Part shown: positions 1-11,225 of the stretch, piece after piece
Position numbering within the stretch: position 1 is the stretch's first letter
Layout of the letters: each line of letters begins with the position of its first letter
The notes under the pieces: generated by a model
Told to the model about the DNA's origin: nothing
The model's database searches: none
The model's input: the letters and a program-made list of their open reading frames with translations, nothing else
NCBI GenBank assembly: GCA_015680685.1
Contig: MNCI01006175.1
Span: 75,032 to 139,031 of the forward strand
Direction: 5' to 3'
Origin: Gnetum montanum
Lineage: Eukaryota > Streptophyta > Gnetopsida > Gnetales > Gnetaceae
Length of the DNA: 64,000 nt
Position numbers and translations under genes: made by a program

Positions 1-421
1 TTTCTTCTTCTTGATCTTTCCATAAATGTTTACCTTAGATATCTCCAAGGAAAGATCACGGATCCCTAGGCACACGTCTATTATACTCAGCCAAGCCCTT
101 CCCATTATAATTGGGAAGTCCCCTTTATTACTGTTAACTTTTATCACTAGGAAATCAGCTGGGTATGACCAACCACACACAGTGGTAACGATGTCCTCCA
201 CCAATCCCAAGGGAATGGTGATGGACTGGTCAGCTAGCTCAAGTTGAATATTGCTCTTCCTGAGTTGGGGTAGGTTCCAGGCTTGATACATTTCTCGTGA
301 GATTAAGTTGACTTCGGAAGCTAATTTAAGAAGAGCCTTATGTGGTTCGTTCTTGGTGACTTGTAGATAGATTAAGAGACTTCCAGGGTCAGATAGTTTC
401 CTGGGAAGGTGGCCTAGCTTG
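1..421 (-). pseudogene. Retropepsin-type protease of element 1
   Basis: The minus strand reads through an aspartic protease domain in the style of Athila elements: a segment KLSDPGSLLI, then LLKLASEVNLIS where the family has the active-site block (D-L-G-A-S-x-N-L), then LADQSITIPLGLVEDI, YPADFLVIKV and FPIIMGRAWL, the last being the conserved I-I-L-G-R-x-x-L strand. The catalytic Asp is replaced by Lys and the following Gly by Ala, so it cannot be active. It sits downstream of gag in the element's own direction, as expected for gag-pro. There is no start codon of its own; it was part of a polyprotein. Confidence 0.75.
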
Positions 422-1065
422 ATCTAGTCGGTTACGGTATGTGTTAACATAACCATATGCGTGAAGCTTTGTTGTTGGACTAAAGGGAGCCCCAAAGTTT
501 TATTTGTTGGAGGTATGTGCACAGACTCAACCACTTGTGGTTGTGAGAGCTTCTCTGGGCTTTTGGTTCTAAAGAAATGTCTTCTCTTTTTGTGGTTGTC
601 AGAACTAGCAGCGGGTTGAATGTTTACAGCTCTCGTAGCGTCACGTTGCTATGGTTGAGTGGAGAGCTCCCCTTGCATTGTTGGAGTAGGTGGTAGTGGA
701 ACTACTGGTGGAAGAGTGGCGGATGGATTTGGAGGATGGTATGGATGTGGAGCATCTCCCAGAGGAGAAGGAGTCCTTCTAAAGTACTCCCGAACTTGGT
801 AGTGATGTTGTCAAGTTGTGTGACCCATAGAGTCACTTGGAGAAACCGACTATTACACGTAATAGCCATAAGGATCAGGTTGCCGATAAGGGTATTGTTG
901 TCTCGACAATGGCATCCCCCATGACTGTGGATGTTGCCACTACTAGTGTTTCCTGATGGATTGTGGTGGAGTTCCACTTGGATAGTATGTTAATGGTTGG
1001 TGGAACTATCTTAGGTTACCTTGGGGATAAGGTAACCTTCAAGGTGTCTGCCATTTGTCAAGTCT

Positions 1066-2966
1066 CAGGTTGAGTGCATATACCCCAAACTCTTGTAGAT
1101 GTGAGATGATTGGGAAACATCCCTTAGGATAGTCATATTGGTAGATCTCACATCCACCATCATTGTCTGTGTCTGAATCCACAACCTCATTAGAGATAGT
1201 TATTTTCCCCTTACCCTTGTCACATGCATTGCTTGAATCTCTTCACTTTTTCTTGTCTTTGTCACTACTTCATTCCTCCTTAGACTCCTCTACGATTTTT
1301 AGGATAGTTTCAAGTCTAGAGTCTAAGGAATCCCACAATTGATCCACCTTATCCAACACTTCGATTGTTAACTTCTGGAGTGGCAAGGTTTTTCTGTTCA
1401 CCAACTCTTCGAGTGGTGACTCATCCTCCTCATCACAAAATCTCACTCCCTTCTTCCGAAGGGAAGGATCTCGATTATATTCTTCTGCGCTCTCTCTTTT
1501 CCATAGTTCACCTTCTTCTTTGGCTACTTTCTCCAACAATTGATGAATTTCTTGGGATCTAAGTTTTGATAGTCTCCCTTAGGCATAAGTCCCAAGGGTT
1601 CTCCTAGTCTCATGTCTTAGCCCATCTATGATGTGGTGAAGTTGGTCCTGTTGTGCATAACCATGGCCTGGGTAATAATGTAACAATGCATAGTATCGGC
1701 CCATGGAAACATCTAAGGGTTCATGATTACCTTGCTTTCATCCTTGGAAATCTGCTTATGTAAGTTAGACACTCTAGAGTACGTCTGGTACTTATCGTTG
1801 AACAACTCTAACATCGTACTCCATCTCCAAATGGTTTCCGGTTCTAAAGACTGGTACCAACTCTCTGCTTCCTTTATGAGTGTCCTGGGAAACAACTTTA
1901 GTTTCTGCCACTTGTTCTCTATGTTTTGTAAGGCATAGGCATCATGGAATGCCTATAAATGATTTTGCAAATCAGCATTGTATCCCCCCTCAAAGCGTGG
2001 AATATTATTCATGTCTAAGCACTTGATCCAGCTATCTTTTTGATGCCTTGTCAGTATTCTCACAGCCTCCATAATATCTAGCATACTCCGAGTTGCAAGT
2101 AGGGGCTCGTCATGATCATCTCTTTCATGACATCTATGATGTCTACATTGTTCCCTAGTTTCCCTTCGTTCATGCCCTTGTCCTCGCTCTCGACTCTCTC
2201 GTCAAGGTCTCTCATTTTGCCTACCTCTATCCTCACCGTTATGCTCTTGATGGCTACGCCCAAATGTGGAAGGAGAGGGTGAATGGTGTGATGAAGGAGA
2301 AGAAGAAGGAGAACCATCGTCATAACAATGTTTCCTACCTTCTCTTCGGCTGCTATGGCCTCAATTGTGATGATGATCCAAGTGCCCGATCTTGTCATGT
2401 GTTGTTGTTCCCTCAGTGAACAGTTGGCATTCACGGGGATCAGAACCAGGGTTGTGTATCGTAGAGCACAAGTTCTGATACCCCACCTCCTCACCATCAT
2501 TAGGAGGGGGAACATCATTTGATGGAGAACCCATTATAAGTCGTTCACCATCTCCAATTTCACTTAGGACGTGCGGGACCCCTTTGCCCTTCAACAATGT
2601 ATGGTGACTCCCCTGCCTTAAGTCCCTTATACATTGTGCTACTGTGGGATGGTAATCCCTTGTGTCAAAATCACCTATAACGTATTCAGCATATAGCTGT
2701 GTCATGCCTATCTGTGCAAGAGCACGAATAAGCATGTTAGGGACTACCCAATCTGGAGGTAACACTATGTTACCTTGCAAATCTTTCCAACGCAGTTGTT
2801 TGTCCTGATGGAGGATAAAAGTAAAGTTTAGTATATACTCATCGGGATGGGTATATACCACTTGGTATTGTTGAGGAATTGGTGGATTTTGGTTATGTGT
2901 TTTAGACTGCCAACTATCCCTTGTATGATCCTTAGGTGGTGAATTGCTTTTGTTAGAAGAAGACAT
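1066..2966 (-). pseudogene. gag of element 1 (decayed)
   Basis: Several open pieces in shifted frames. 2361-2966 opens about 130 nt after the primer binding site with a Ser/Lys/Gln-rich start. 1713-1895 has the retrotransposon gag core (LIKEAESWYQSLEPETIWRW followed by F-N-D-K-Y-Q-T-Y). 1270-1539 is an acidic, coiled-coil-like segment beginning VAKEEGEL that matches VAKEEGEI in element 2 gag. Near 1105-1175 a Cys-poor remnant (CEIYQYDYPKGC) may be the old zinc knuckle. Frameshifts and stops separate the pieces. It would have encoded the capsid polyprotein. Confidence 0.7.
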
Positions 2967-3091
2967 CTTGATTTAATTCGATGTGCTATTTAACCGTTAT
3001 ATAATTTTTATTTAATTAACCCTAAGGGTTTGTTTAAGCTCCCAACGATGTGATTGATTTCCTATGTTCTACTTAGCACACAAACACTTAG

Positions 3092-3109
3092 TCCCCGACA
3101 ACAGCGCCA
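3092..3109 (-). promoter_or_regulatory. Primer binding site of element 1
   Basis: The minus strand reads TGGCGCTGTTGTCGGGGA, next to the inner end of the LTR. It has the form of the tRNA-Asp-type primer binding site known from Athila elements. This fixes the element's orientation as minus. Confidence 0.75.
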
Positions 3110-3110
3110 A

Positions 3111-3614
3111 GGATGAGTGGTGAGGTACCCCTACACTCAACCATACGAATACGAGCATAGCATGCGTGATCCAGTCGAACTCCACAGACTAAGTGCCTAC
3201 ACACCTCATGGAACACTTAGGGTTAATCATTCGTTGTCTTCCCAGACTTACTTNGAGAGATTTAATGAACTAATAAAGCATTTAAATGGTAAACAGTAAA
3301 TAATTGTAAATAAAGTCCTATTTAGCCTATTCCATGCACTACAAGGTTTATCCAAGAAGTTCGTCTTTATTTTTGCACACAAACTTGTGTTCAGGTACAA
3401 TATTTGCTCGAATAAAGATCCGTTCACTTTGGAGTTCCTACTATGGGCACATGGAAATTAATCTATCTCTGGAGAGGTCAAACTACTAGAGTTTTGCTAC
3501 GATCTAAGCCTAGGATGAGAAACAAGGAAGAGTCACCTCTTATTTATAGAACTAGCAGCGGACTGTGATATCGCATACGCGATATCGCGACCCATGCGAT
3601 ATCGCGTCCCATCA
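3111..3614 (-). repeat. 5' LTR of element 1, with an assembly join
   Basis: Matches the solo LTR at 52311-53072 along its length, except that roughly 290 bp present there is missing here at the single N (3254). The outer end is CCCATCA on the plus strand; the inner end has a G where the family has T (GGATGAG for TGATGAG). A minus-strand TATAAATA box lies at 3541-3548. The U3 beyond it holds repeated GATATCGC motifs. Confidence 0.85.
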
Positions 3615-6600
3615 CCATGTCTAGCCATCCTTGGTCAAAAGAAGTTCATGTTCTCATGGACTTATGTGTGTCATGGAATGAGGGATGAATTCTAATGATT
3701 GTGCAAGTTAGAGACTCCAAGTCATGATCCAACACTTCAATCATTTCCATGATTATCACACCTTATTCAAAAACCCTCTTCTCATGAAAAAAATAAAAAA
3801 AGTAAAAAAAATAAAAGATGAAAAAGAGAGAAATGAAATAAATGGTAAAATGAAAAAAAAAGAGAAAAAAGATAGAAAAAATAAAATAAATGATTAAAAG
3901 AATAAAAAATATGAAAGAAGAATAAAATGAAAAAAAAAGGTAAAGAAAAAAATAAAAAAGAAGAGATGATGAGAAGAGCAGTGTAACTCTCTAAGTTTAT
4001 TAGTCTAAATAAATTAGTACTTTTATCATCCTAGATCGATCTTATGATTGATCAAATCAAAATTAAAATGAGTGGTTAAAATAATACCTACACAAGCCTT
4101 TCTCATGTTCAACCTATTGTCTAGATCACTTGACTTCCAAAATGTACCCATCCAAGACAATCTCTTACTCATCCCTATACATGGCCATGAAGGCCTAGAA
4201 GTCTCTCTCTTAGTGAACTTTGGTAACATAACTATTGTTTCCATCCAATTCCTAAATCCATTTTTTCTTGTTTCTAATTGTTATTGGGATTGGGATTGGG
4301 ATTGATTAGTGTAGCTAGAGGAATCAATGAGTGTTCCAATAAATAAAATCTCATGAGCCTACTATGCATACATGCACATTTGGAGCAAAACCAAACCAAA
4401 ATCTTGACTTCTAGATGATCTACAGCACATTGCCTTGGTTCAGTTTCATCAATGGTTAGATTGTGGAATAATCAAGGCTAGATGGCACTAGTGGTCGTAT
4501 GTATGACATTGCACTCAAAAAGGTGACTCAGAGGTTTATCCTTGCTATGTGGACAAGTAACAATGAAGGGATGCAATAATGGATCTCTCATGGGCTGTAG
4601 GATATGCTCACATGATCCCATGAGCTAATTGAATGATTGGTTAGAAATCTAGTGATATTGCACTCTTATCTTCTCTCTCTTATCCATCATTCATTCATCA
4701 TCTCTTTTTTTCCACTACATACATTGTTTTGTATGACAAGAAGTTGATTAGGCAAAGCATAGGATGCGATTTATTCATCCAAGAGGACTAGCACATGTTT
4801 GATGTTGATATTTCACTGGTTGTTGGGAATTCATAGGTGACCCATCAATAGATTTCACAAGGGCAAGAAAGACAAGTGTCTACCATGGGGAGGATCCACC
4901 TACGAATCCTTGGTGGCTTAGCATTATCATTAAGTGAGATCAAGCTTATCTCCCAATGATGTTGATGGTTGCATGGCATAAAGCACTTGATTGGTCTTTC
5001 ACTTGTGTGAGTGTTAACTCTATGAACTCTAAGGTGTGATCTTGATAATTTTTTTTATCTTACCTCAATTTCACCTATTTGTTTGACCTTGGGGTTCACT
5101 ATTTATCTCTTATTTTTATAATCCCTCTTTTCTAGTTCTTGGATCATGGGAATGAAAATATTTGACATTATAATTTAAATTCCATGAGTTTTTATGTCAT
5201 CCAAGATAAGATTTTAGGGTTATGATCTTCTTCTTATTTTTGTGGCTTCTTTGGTGTGATCCTTGCTTGGATTCTTACAATTATCTTATGTGTTTATTCT
5301 TCTTGTTCTTTACATTTGCATTATTCATGTGGTTCAAGCCAAGTGTCTTGAAGCTCTATTGTGGTGGTTATTTACATTTGATACGTACTTTGTAATTTTG
5401 GTGGTTATTTAAATTATTTTCACCTTATTTTTACTTATTCATGCATACCTTGATTCCATAGTTATGAATATGTATTTCTTGTATCCCCGAGGATTATACT
5501 TATCATTGTTTCTATGACCATTTTTTCAATGGTAATATAATGCCTTTGGGATCACACTTTATTTTTAGCATTTTAACAACTCATAATGTTTAGGCAAGAG
5601 AACCACCAACCCTAGAAGAATAAGAAGAATAACATCAATCATTTGATTGAACACTTGTGCATGAGAGATCTCCCTCAAGAGAGACATTCAAAGGTAGATG
5701 GTCATGCTCTTAATCATTTAGGTTGAGCACATGCCCTTTCAAGATCTTTCAAATGAGTGCTAGAGGAGTTGGCAGGAGATGGTTTGAAGATGGACGACAT
5801 GGAAGAAGACATAGATGCAAATGATGTGTAGTAATCACCTATTCTTTCAACTTCTTCCTATTCAATGTACACATGGTAAGAGGATTCTTTCCTCTGCCAT
5901 CATCCCTTGACACTTCTTGGTGAGGTGGGTTGTATTGTAACATAGTCATGGTTTGTGTTGTACATTTGTAATTCCTCCACATGATCTTGTCATATGTATA
6001 GTTCTTGTTTTTATGTCTTAATTTTCAAAGCTATGGGACTAGCTTTACTCAATCATGGGGGCATGATGAAGCATCCAGTGGTAATGTGTAAGTCGATTGT
6101 AAGTCTTGGATTTGGGAAGTGTTTCATATGCCTTATGATTGTAGTCTAGCATGTTTAGTTAAGATTATTGATCTTTTTCTGATGCATCATTGTCTTCTAT
6201 GTTACACTTTGAGGTTTCATGCCTGATTCCAAACCCTTTAAGATGATTTCAACTTCATTTTGATGTCCTAGAGCCATTCTAGCATGTGTCTTTAAATTTT
6301 GGCTTATCCTAGAAGGAAAGTGATTAGTTATAGCATAGGGGGAGGTGCACTGACTACCCTACACTAGCGCATCCCTTACATTAGAGCAAGAGCATCAATG
6401 CACCCCCTGCTTGACCTTGTTTGGCCAATTCCTATTAATAGTGTGTTCAAATTAGCTTGTATGACATTAACGAGCCTTTGTTGGTGTTCAGATGTTGATG
6501 AATTCTCTTTATTCTCATGCAAAAATTTTAAATACCTAGGATGAGCTCTCTTAAAAATCTTAGTCTTAAATAGGATTTCATTTAGGATTTTGTCATCTAG

Positions 6601-6760
6601 TTTGTGTAAAGAGCTCTTCCTTCCTTGGGTAATTTGATTCCTTTCCTTGTCTTATGTGTGTTTCAAGTCATCACTTTCACAAGTGTGGCTAGACATTGTC
6701 AAAATACTACCTTGCTTACATACCCCATAACCATTTGGTTCATGCGAAGTCCAATACTTA
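3615..6760. other. Spacer without recognisable genes
   Basis: AT-rich sequence between elements 1 and 2. 3778-3975 is an A-rich purine tract of GAAAAA-type runs, similar in character to tracts inside element 2 (12481-12605) and element b (62880-63060), so this may be remnant retroelement sequence. A short GGGATT repeat lies near 4284-4304. A 72-residue open frame at 4026-4244 (minus) was not recognised. Nothing else coding is convincing. Confidence 0.5.
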
Positions 6761-6765
6761 CATAG
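6761..6765. repeat. Target site duplication CATAG, left copy of element 2
   Basis: CATAG directly precedes the LTR start at 6766 and is repeated directly after the other LTR at 17293-17297. Ty3/gypsy integrases make 5-bp duplications. Confidence 0.9.
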
Positions 6766-7619
6766 TGATGAGCGGCGAGGTACCCCTACACTCAACCATA
6801 TGAATACAAGCGTGTATGCGTGATCCAATCAAACTCTATGGATGGACTAGTTGTGGCACCTAGATAATTATACGTTGATCATAGTTTGCTGTCTTCCCAC
6901 CTGGACTAGTATCTGCTTTATCACGTATGGTTTAGTCTAGACTGAGGTGTATGATGTGATTTCTAATACTATGCTACTCCTAAACACAATGAGAAATAAC
7001 TTAATTAAGCTAATAAGTAATAGGAAATAAAATCTAAGCTAGCCTAAGTGCGATGAGCATCCATGCTTAATCATTCGTACACATCTTGGACTTCGTGTAC
7101 TACTTCTAAGGTTACCAAGTGCACATCACTCGAAGCACTACTTGTTACGCCACTGGGTTACCACGTAGTTATACTTAAATGTTTGTGATTAAGACGTACC
7201 CATTTTGCATTAATAACAAGAATAGTAAATGACAATTAAAAAGTATTAACTAAGAAAACAACAACAAATAATTAACAATTAAAACAAGTAAAAGCTAAGT
7301 AAATGTTGCAATGATGGAGTAATCTCAATCTTTATTGTTGGTCATGTGTGTGTCCAAGTACGTTACACTTGAACAAAGTTTCTATACAATTACAAGCATC
7401 ACACTGTGGGCATGCACTTGGAAAAAGAACTAAAAACTAACAAAAAGACTCGACCTAAAGACTTACTGAAAAGACTCTCTCACTATGCACATGAATGCTA
7501 TATTTATAGGTTGACACAGGAATCATGATATCATGTATACGATATCGTATCCAGGCTATGATATCACGTACCCAATATTGTATACCCAATATCAAGGCTT
7601 GACAAATCGTGATTCATCA
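6766..7619 (-). repeat. 3' LTR of element 2
   Basis: On the plus strand it starts TGATGAGCGG and ends GATTCATCA. It aligns end to end with 16427-17292. Minus-strand TATAAATA at 7501-7508, about 111 nt from the U3 end; the U3 between has several GATATC/GTATAC palindromes. The adjoining polypurine tract places this as the 3' LTR. Confidence 0.9.
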
Positions 7620-7630
7620 TACCCCCACAA
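7620..7630 (-). promoter_or_regulatory. Polypurine tract of element 2
   Basis: The minus strand reads GTGGGGGTA immediately before the LTR start. The same block follows the LTRs of element a (55295) and element b (58011), so it is the conserved plus-strand primer of this family. Confidence 0.8.
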
Positions 7631-7747
7631 CTAAATAAAAACTTGTCCTTGAGTTAAACAAAATGAGGAACAAGTTCATTTAATTACATAGCAGATAGGT
7701 ATGGGATTATGGACTGACTATGGATTCCTTCATGCTACAGTGTGGGA

Positions 7748-10600
7748 CTAGACAAAACAAAATTTAGATACCAACACAAAATACAAAATTGTTTGGAATT
7801 CATGTGGTTCCTGGTAGCAGTGGCTCCTCCATGGGCTTCTTCCACTTATCTTGTGCTCCAAGCTTTGGAAATATATACTTCTGAAGGAGTGCCTGAAGTT
7901 TCCCTTCCTTTGTCCAAGGATCATGTGCCATCCATGCTGATGTTCCAATGTTTAATGGAGTTGGCACCTCCCATGGACATGGCAGTTGCAGGAACATTTG
8001 ATTCACTTTAACGTACCATGTCGTAAACAACTATCATTCCTCCTTGTAGGATCTGGCTTTATCTCTAAATTCTTGATAATCTATGAGCCGTCAAGCTAAG
8101 TCTACTACAACATCCTTTTAACCTTAGTAGCTAGCTTTTACCACCTCTAGTTTAGAATTTGCTACCTCCAATTTTTGTAATGTCTTTTTATGTTTAGCAA
8201 ACTCTATTTCATATTTGGCATAGGTAGCAGCTACCTGCTTTTCCAACTCAGTCCTAGAGCATCTTGTTGTTAATATGGCCAAGTTGGCATATCACAAGTT
8301 TGCCAACTCTATGTATTTTGTGAGATCCTAGATCTACAGGTCCTAGCTTTTTTATTCTACCTAGTGGATGAAGGAGTTAGTGTCCAATATGGCTCGCTAG
8401 TCAGTGTTTTGAGCACTAAAAGAGTTGATGTGGGTCTTAGCCATATGGATCTCTTTTTTAATGATCTCTTTATAAATCCCCACTTAATCCTAGAAATGCT
8501 CCTTCAATTTTTCATGTCACTTAGCTTTATTTTTCCATGCACTTATTTGAATGATCATCTTTTGATGGATGGCACATACCTCCTCCACTGAGAGGGTCCT
8601 GTTCTTTCTAGCTAAGTGACTTATGTCTTAGTTAACTCTTATTAGTTATTCTCGCATTTGCTAAAAACTTTCCTCGAGAACATTCTTTTGTTTTTCAACT
8701 ACTGTCAACCAAAAATTTTCGACAATAAGGAGTTTATTTTCTTCCTATAAGGATTTGAGTGCTTTTGCATGTGCATATGTTTGAGCCTATGCTTTTGAAG
8801 CATCCTAATCAGCCTTCTCCTTTTCCATTACTATCCTTTTATTCTCCTCCAATAATTTATTTAGTTGCTCTATCCTAAATAATTCTAGCTAATCAGCTAG
8901 AATAAGATGGGATGGATCTCCTTGTTCAACTTGTAGGGCAACGAACTTATCCTGAAGTCTTCTTAACTCATCTTTTGCATGTTTAGCCCTAACCTCAGCC
9001 ATAACTAGCTTTCCCTTTGTGAAAATGAGGTCTGATTGTGCTATTATGACATCTTGGGGGATGTCAACCAAGGATGCCATTACTTGTCCTATTTGCACTA
9101 AATGATCCAGAGCATCCTCATGTTTTGCAGGAGTCATTGAGGAACTGGCCAGAACTTGAGCATCACATGCTCCTGTGAGATCCCCTGGTGGCACAATAGG
9201 GATGTTAAATGACTCTTTGATGTGGTCCATGACCACTTCTACTGCTCCAACTTCATCTTGGTGTTGCATGACCACCACTATGGCACCTTCAGCAGTTTCC
9301 AATTGTATTTAAAATGATGCAACATTCCCAAAAATCTGTTGTGACCAATGCAACTCCCCTCCTCTTGTTTTTATTGAGACCTCACCCCTTACATGATCAA
9401 TTGAGATGGTGGGTTATACAACATCATCAATAATCTTGAAAAGATTGGCCTCATCATGACTTCCCTAACTGACCATTTCTGCGATGGTCCTGAGATGGCT
9501 CATCGACGATCGGTAATCTTGTAGTGGTGGTAGCAGTTGATCTTGCTAGCCTATGGGCTGCATGCTAGGGCCTGCTTCCTATTGTTGACTAAGCCTCATG
9601 TCTAGAAGTTGGCTAGGCCCTACTATTTGAGGTGTAGTGGGCCCAACTGTCTACTCCTATTTAGGCTTCAGTGTCTCACCAACATATTTTCTAATGCTAG
9701 TGGCTTTAGTAATTCAGCATATGAAGCATTTTGAGCCTTTCTAAGGACATCATTAGTGTACCCCAAAATTCCAGCATGTTGGCACAACTTCCTGATTAGA
9801 CATGGAAAGGGCAATGCAAACTTTCCTATCTTGAATTCTTCAAACTACCTTAATATTTTTATTAGATACAAATGGGGAAAATTGGTATCAACCTTGCCCA
9901 TCAAGATTGCACTTCCTCTAGCCACATAGGTAGAGATCCTATTTAGCCCCTTCATTGGGAAGATGTGGTAAGTGTCAATTTTAAAATAAATTCTCTCTTC
10001 AAGGGTTAGTTCTCCATATGTTTTTTCTTCTTTACCATACGTCCTCTTTAGCCATACTTTTCTTACATCAGCATCGAAGTGGGTGGACAAATGAGCAACT
10101 TTGGGCCCTGTATTTGGAAGATTCGAAACTTCTGTAATGGCCTTCACGGAGAAATTAACTAAAATTCCACCAATGTCAATGGTGGTGCCTTCCTCTTTAT
10201 TATGCCAAAATTGATAAGTTTCCCTCAAATACCATTCTCCACTTTTCAAGAGGACAAGCCATAGTGGAGATCCCTTGAGTTGATCTTTGACTAGCTTAGG
10301 GGTGAATTTAGCAAAAGGTCCAAAATTAAGTTCCATGATCACTACAGCGGATGTGGACCTTTCTTGAATGGCCTAAACGCATTCTAGGAACAATGTGAGA
10401 TGTTATCTTTATTTAGGTGTCGTGCCTTCTCCACCTTCTGCTTGACTGGATTATGCAGTAATAGGGGTTTCTTGATGGATGCTAAATGATTTGTGCCTCT
10501 TGTTCTACATGTTCTATAGGAGGTCATTGGCCTTTGCCTCTCCTCAAACTTTTGGATGCACCTTGAGAGGGTCCTCCTTGTTGTCCTCGTTTAAGGGCCA
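7748..10600 (-). pseudogene. Third (accessory) ORF of element 2, decayed
   Basis: Sense-strand ORF between the pol position and the 3' LTR. It appears to start at an ATG near 10600 (MALKRGQQGGPS). The best-preserved N-terminal part is 9845-10342, with ERIYFKIDTYHIFPM and NLPNTGPKV. A charged, coiled-coil-like middle (8889-9302) follows, then a C-terminal part near 7800-8030 with TWYVKVNQMF, CPWEVP and HDPWTKEGKLQALL. Elements a and b carry the same C-terminal motif, and b also the N-terminal part. No membrane segment or env feature is seen. It may be related to the plant-specific 'putative plant transposon protein' domain, but this is unconfirmed. Frames are broken in several places. Confidence 0.6.
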
Positions 10601-11099
10601 TCTATAATCACACTAAGATCGATTCTTAGTAAGGTCATTTAACAAAGTTTAATTATCTCATACCTTACTCATTACCTTTAATAAATGTTGAATTCTTGCC
10701 TAGTATGATTTCAAAGTTAGAAAAAAAAATTTCAAAGAAATTCCCCTAAAAGTTTTAATGTCGAGCCTAATTTGCTTAGGTGACTTCAACAATAATTTAA
10801 ATGATTTGAGTGAAGGAAGAAAATTATTTTGGCATGAGTTTTTAACATTTTCCAATAGGACTTACCCCTATGATATCCTTTGGGCAATAGCAAATTTTGA
10901 AAAAGTTATGCACAAATTCTACCATACACCTCCCCCACAACTAAGTTAAACACTCCGAGTTTAAGTAGGTTCAATCAGAAGGGAAATCAGAGTGTTAATG
11001 AGTGAGATATTGATGGTTAAATGTTAGACTTGCAAAGCATGAAAAATCATGGAAGAAAATTGCAACAACTCCCCTTGCATCAACAGTTGAAAATGACTT

Positions 11100-11225
11100 C
11101 TACATGCACAGGGGGGCCATATATATAGGTTTTATAGATGCGAGATCGTGTACACGATAGCGTGTACCTGATATCGCGTGGGACCCAATACCAGGTACCT
11201 AATATCGTATCCTATCCAGAATAGG
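11100..11225 (-). promoter_or_regulatory. Internal U3-like promoter upstream of the third ORF, element 2
   Basis: The minus strand has an array of GATATC and GTACAC palindromes (11140-11216) followed by TATAAAA (11130-11136) and TATATATA (11120-11127). The order and motifs are those of the U3 in this element's own LTRs, though the location is internal, about 500 nt upstream of the third-ORF ATG. A possible 5'UTR intron exists (GGGGTAAGTCC near 10867, TTATAG just before 10600). A separate subgenomic promoter for the accessory ORF is inferred. Confidence 0.55.

Larger units (their letters stand above)
1..3614 (-). mobile_element. Element 1: Athila-like Ty3/gypsy retrotransposon, 5' part
   Basis: Reading the minus strand from 3614 downward, the order is 5' LTR, tRNA-type primer binding site, gag, then protease, and the element leaves the window at base 1. 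The LTR matches the other TGATGA-type LTRs here (6766, 16427, 52311). The protease sequence style is that of the Athila lineage. Coding frames hold stops and frameshifts, so the copy is dead. RT, integrase and the 3' LTR, if kept, lie outside the window. Confidence 0.85.

Noticed and set aside
4026-4244. 72-residue minus-strand ORF and its plus-strand shadow
   Set aside because: No family recognised, and no supporting context beyond repeat remnants.
4284-4304. GGGATT repeat as telomere-like sequence
   Set aside because: Only three units and not the plant telomere unit; a simple repeat.
7748-10600. Third ORF as an env gene
   Set aside because: No signal peptide, transmembrane segment or Cys-rich pattern could be read.
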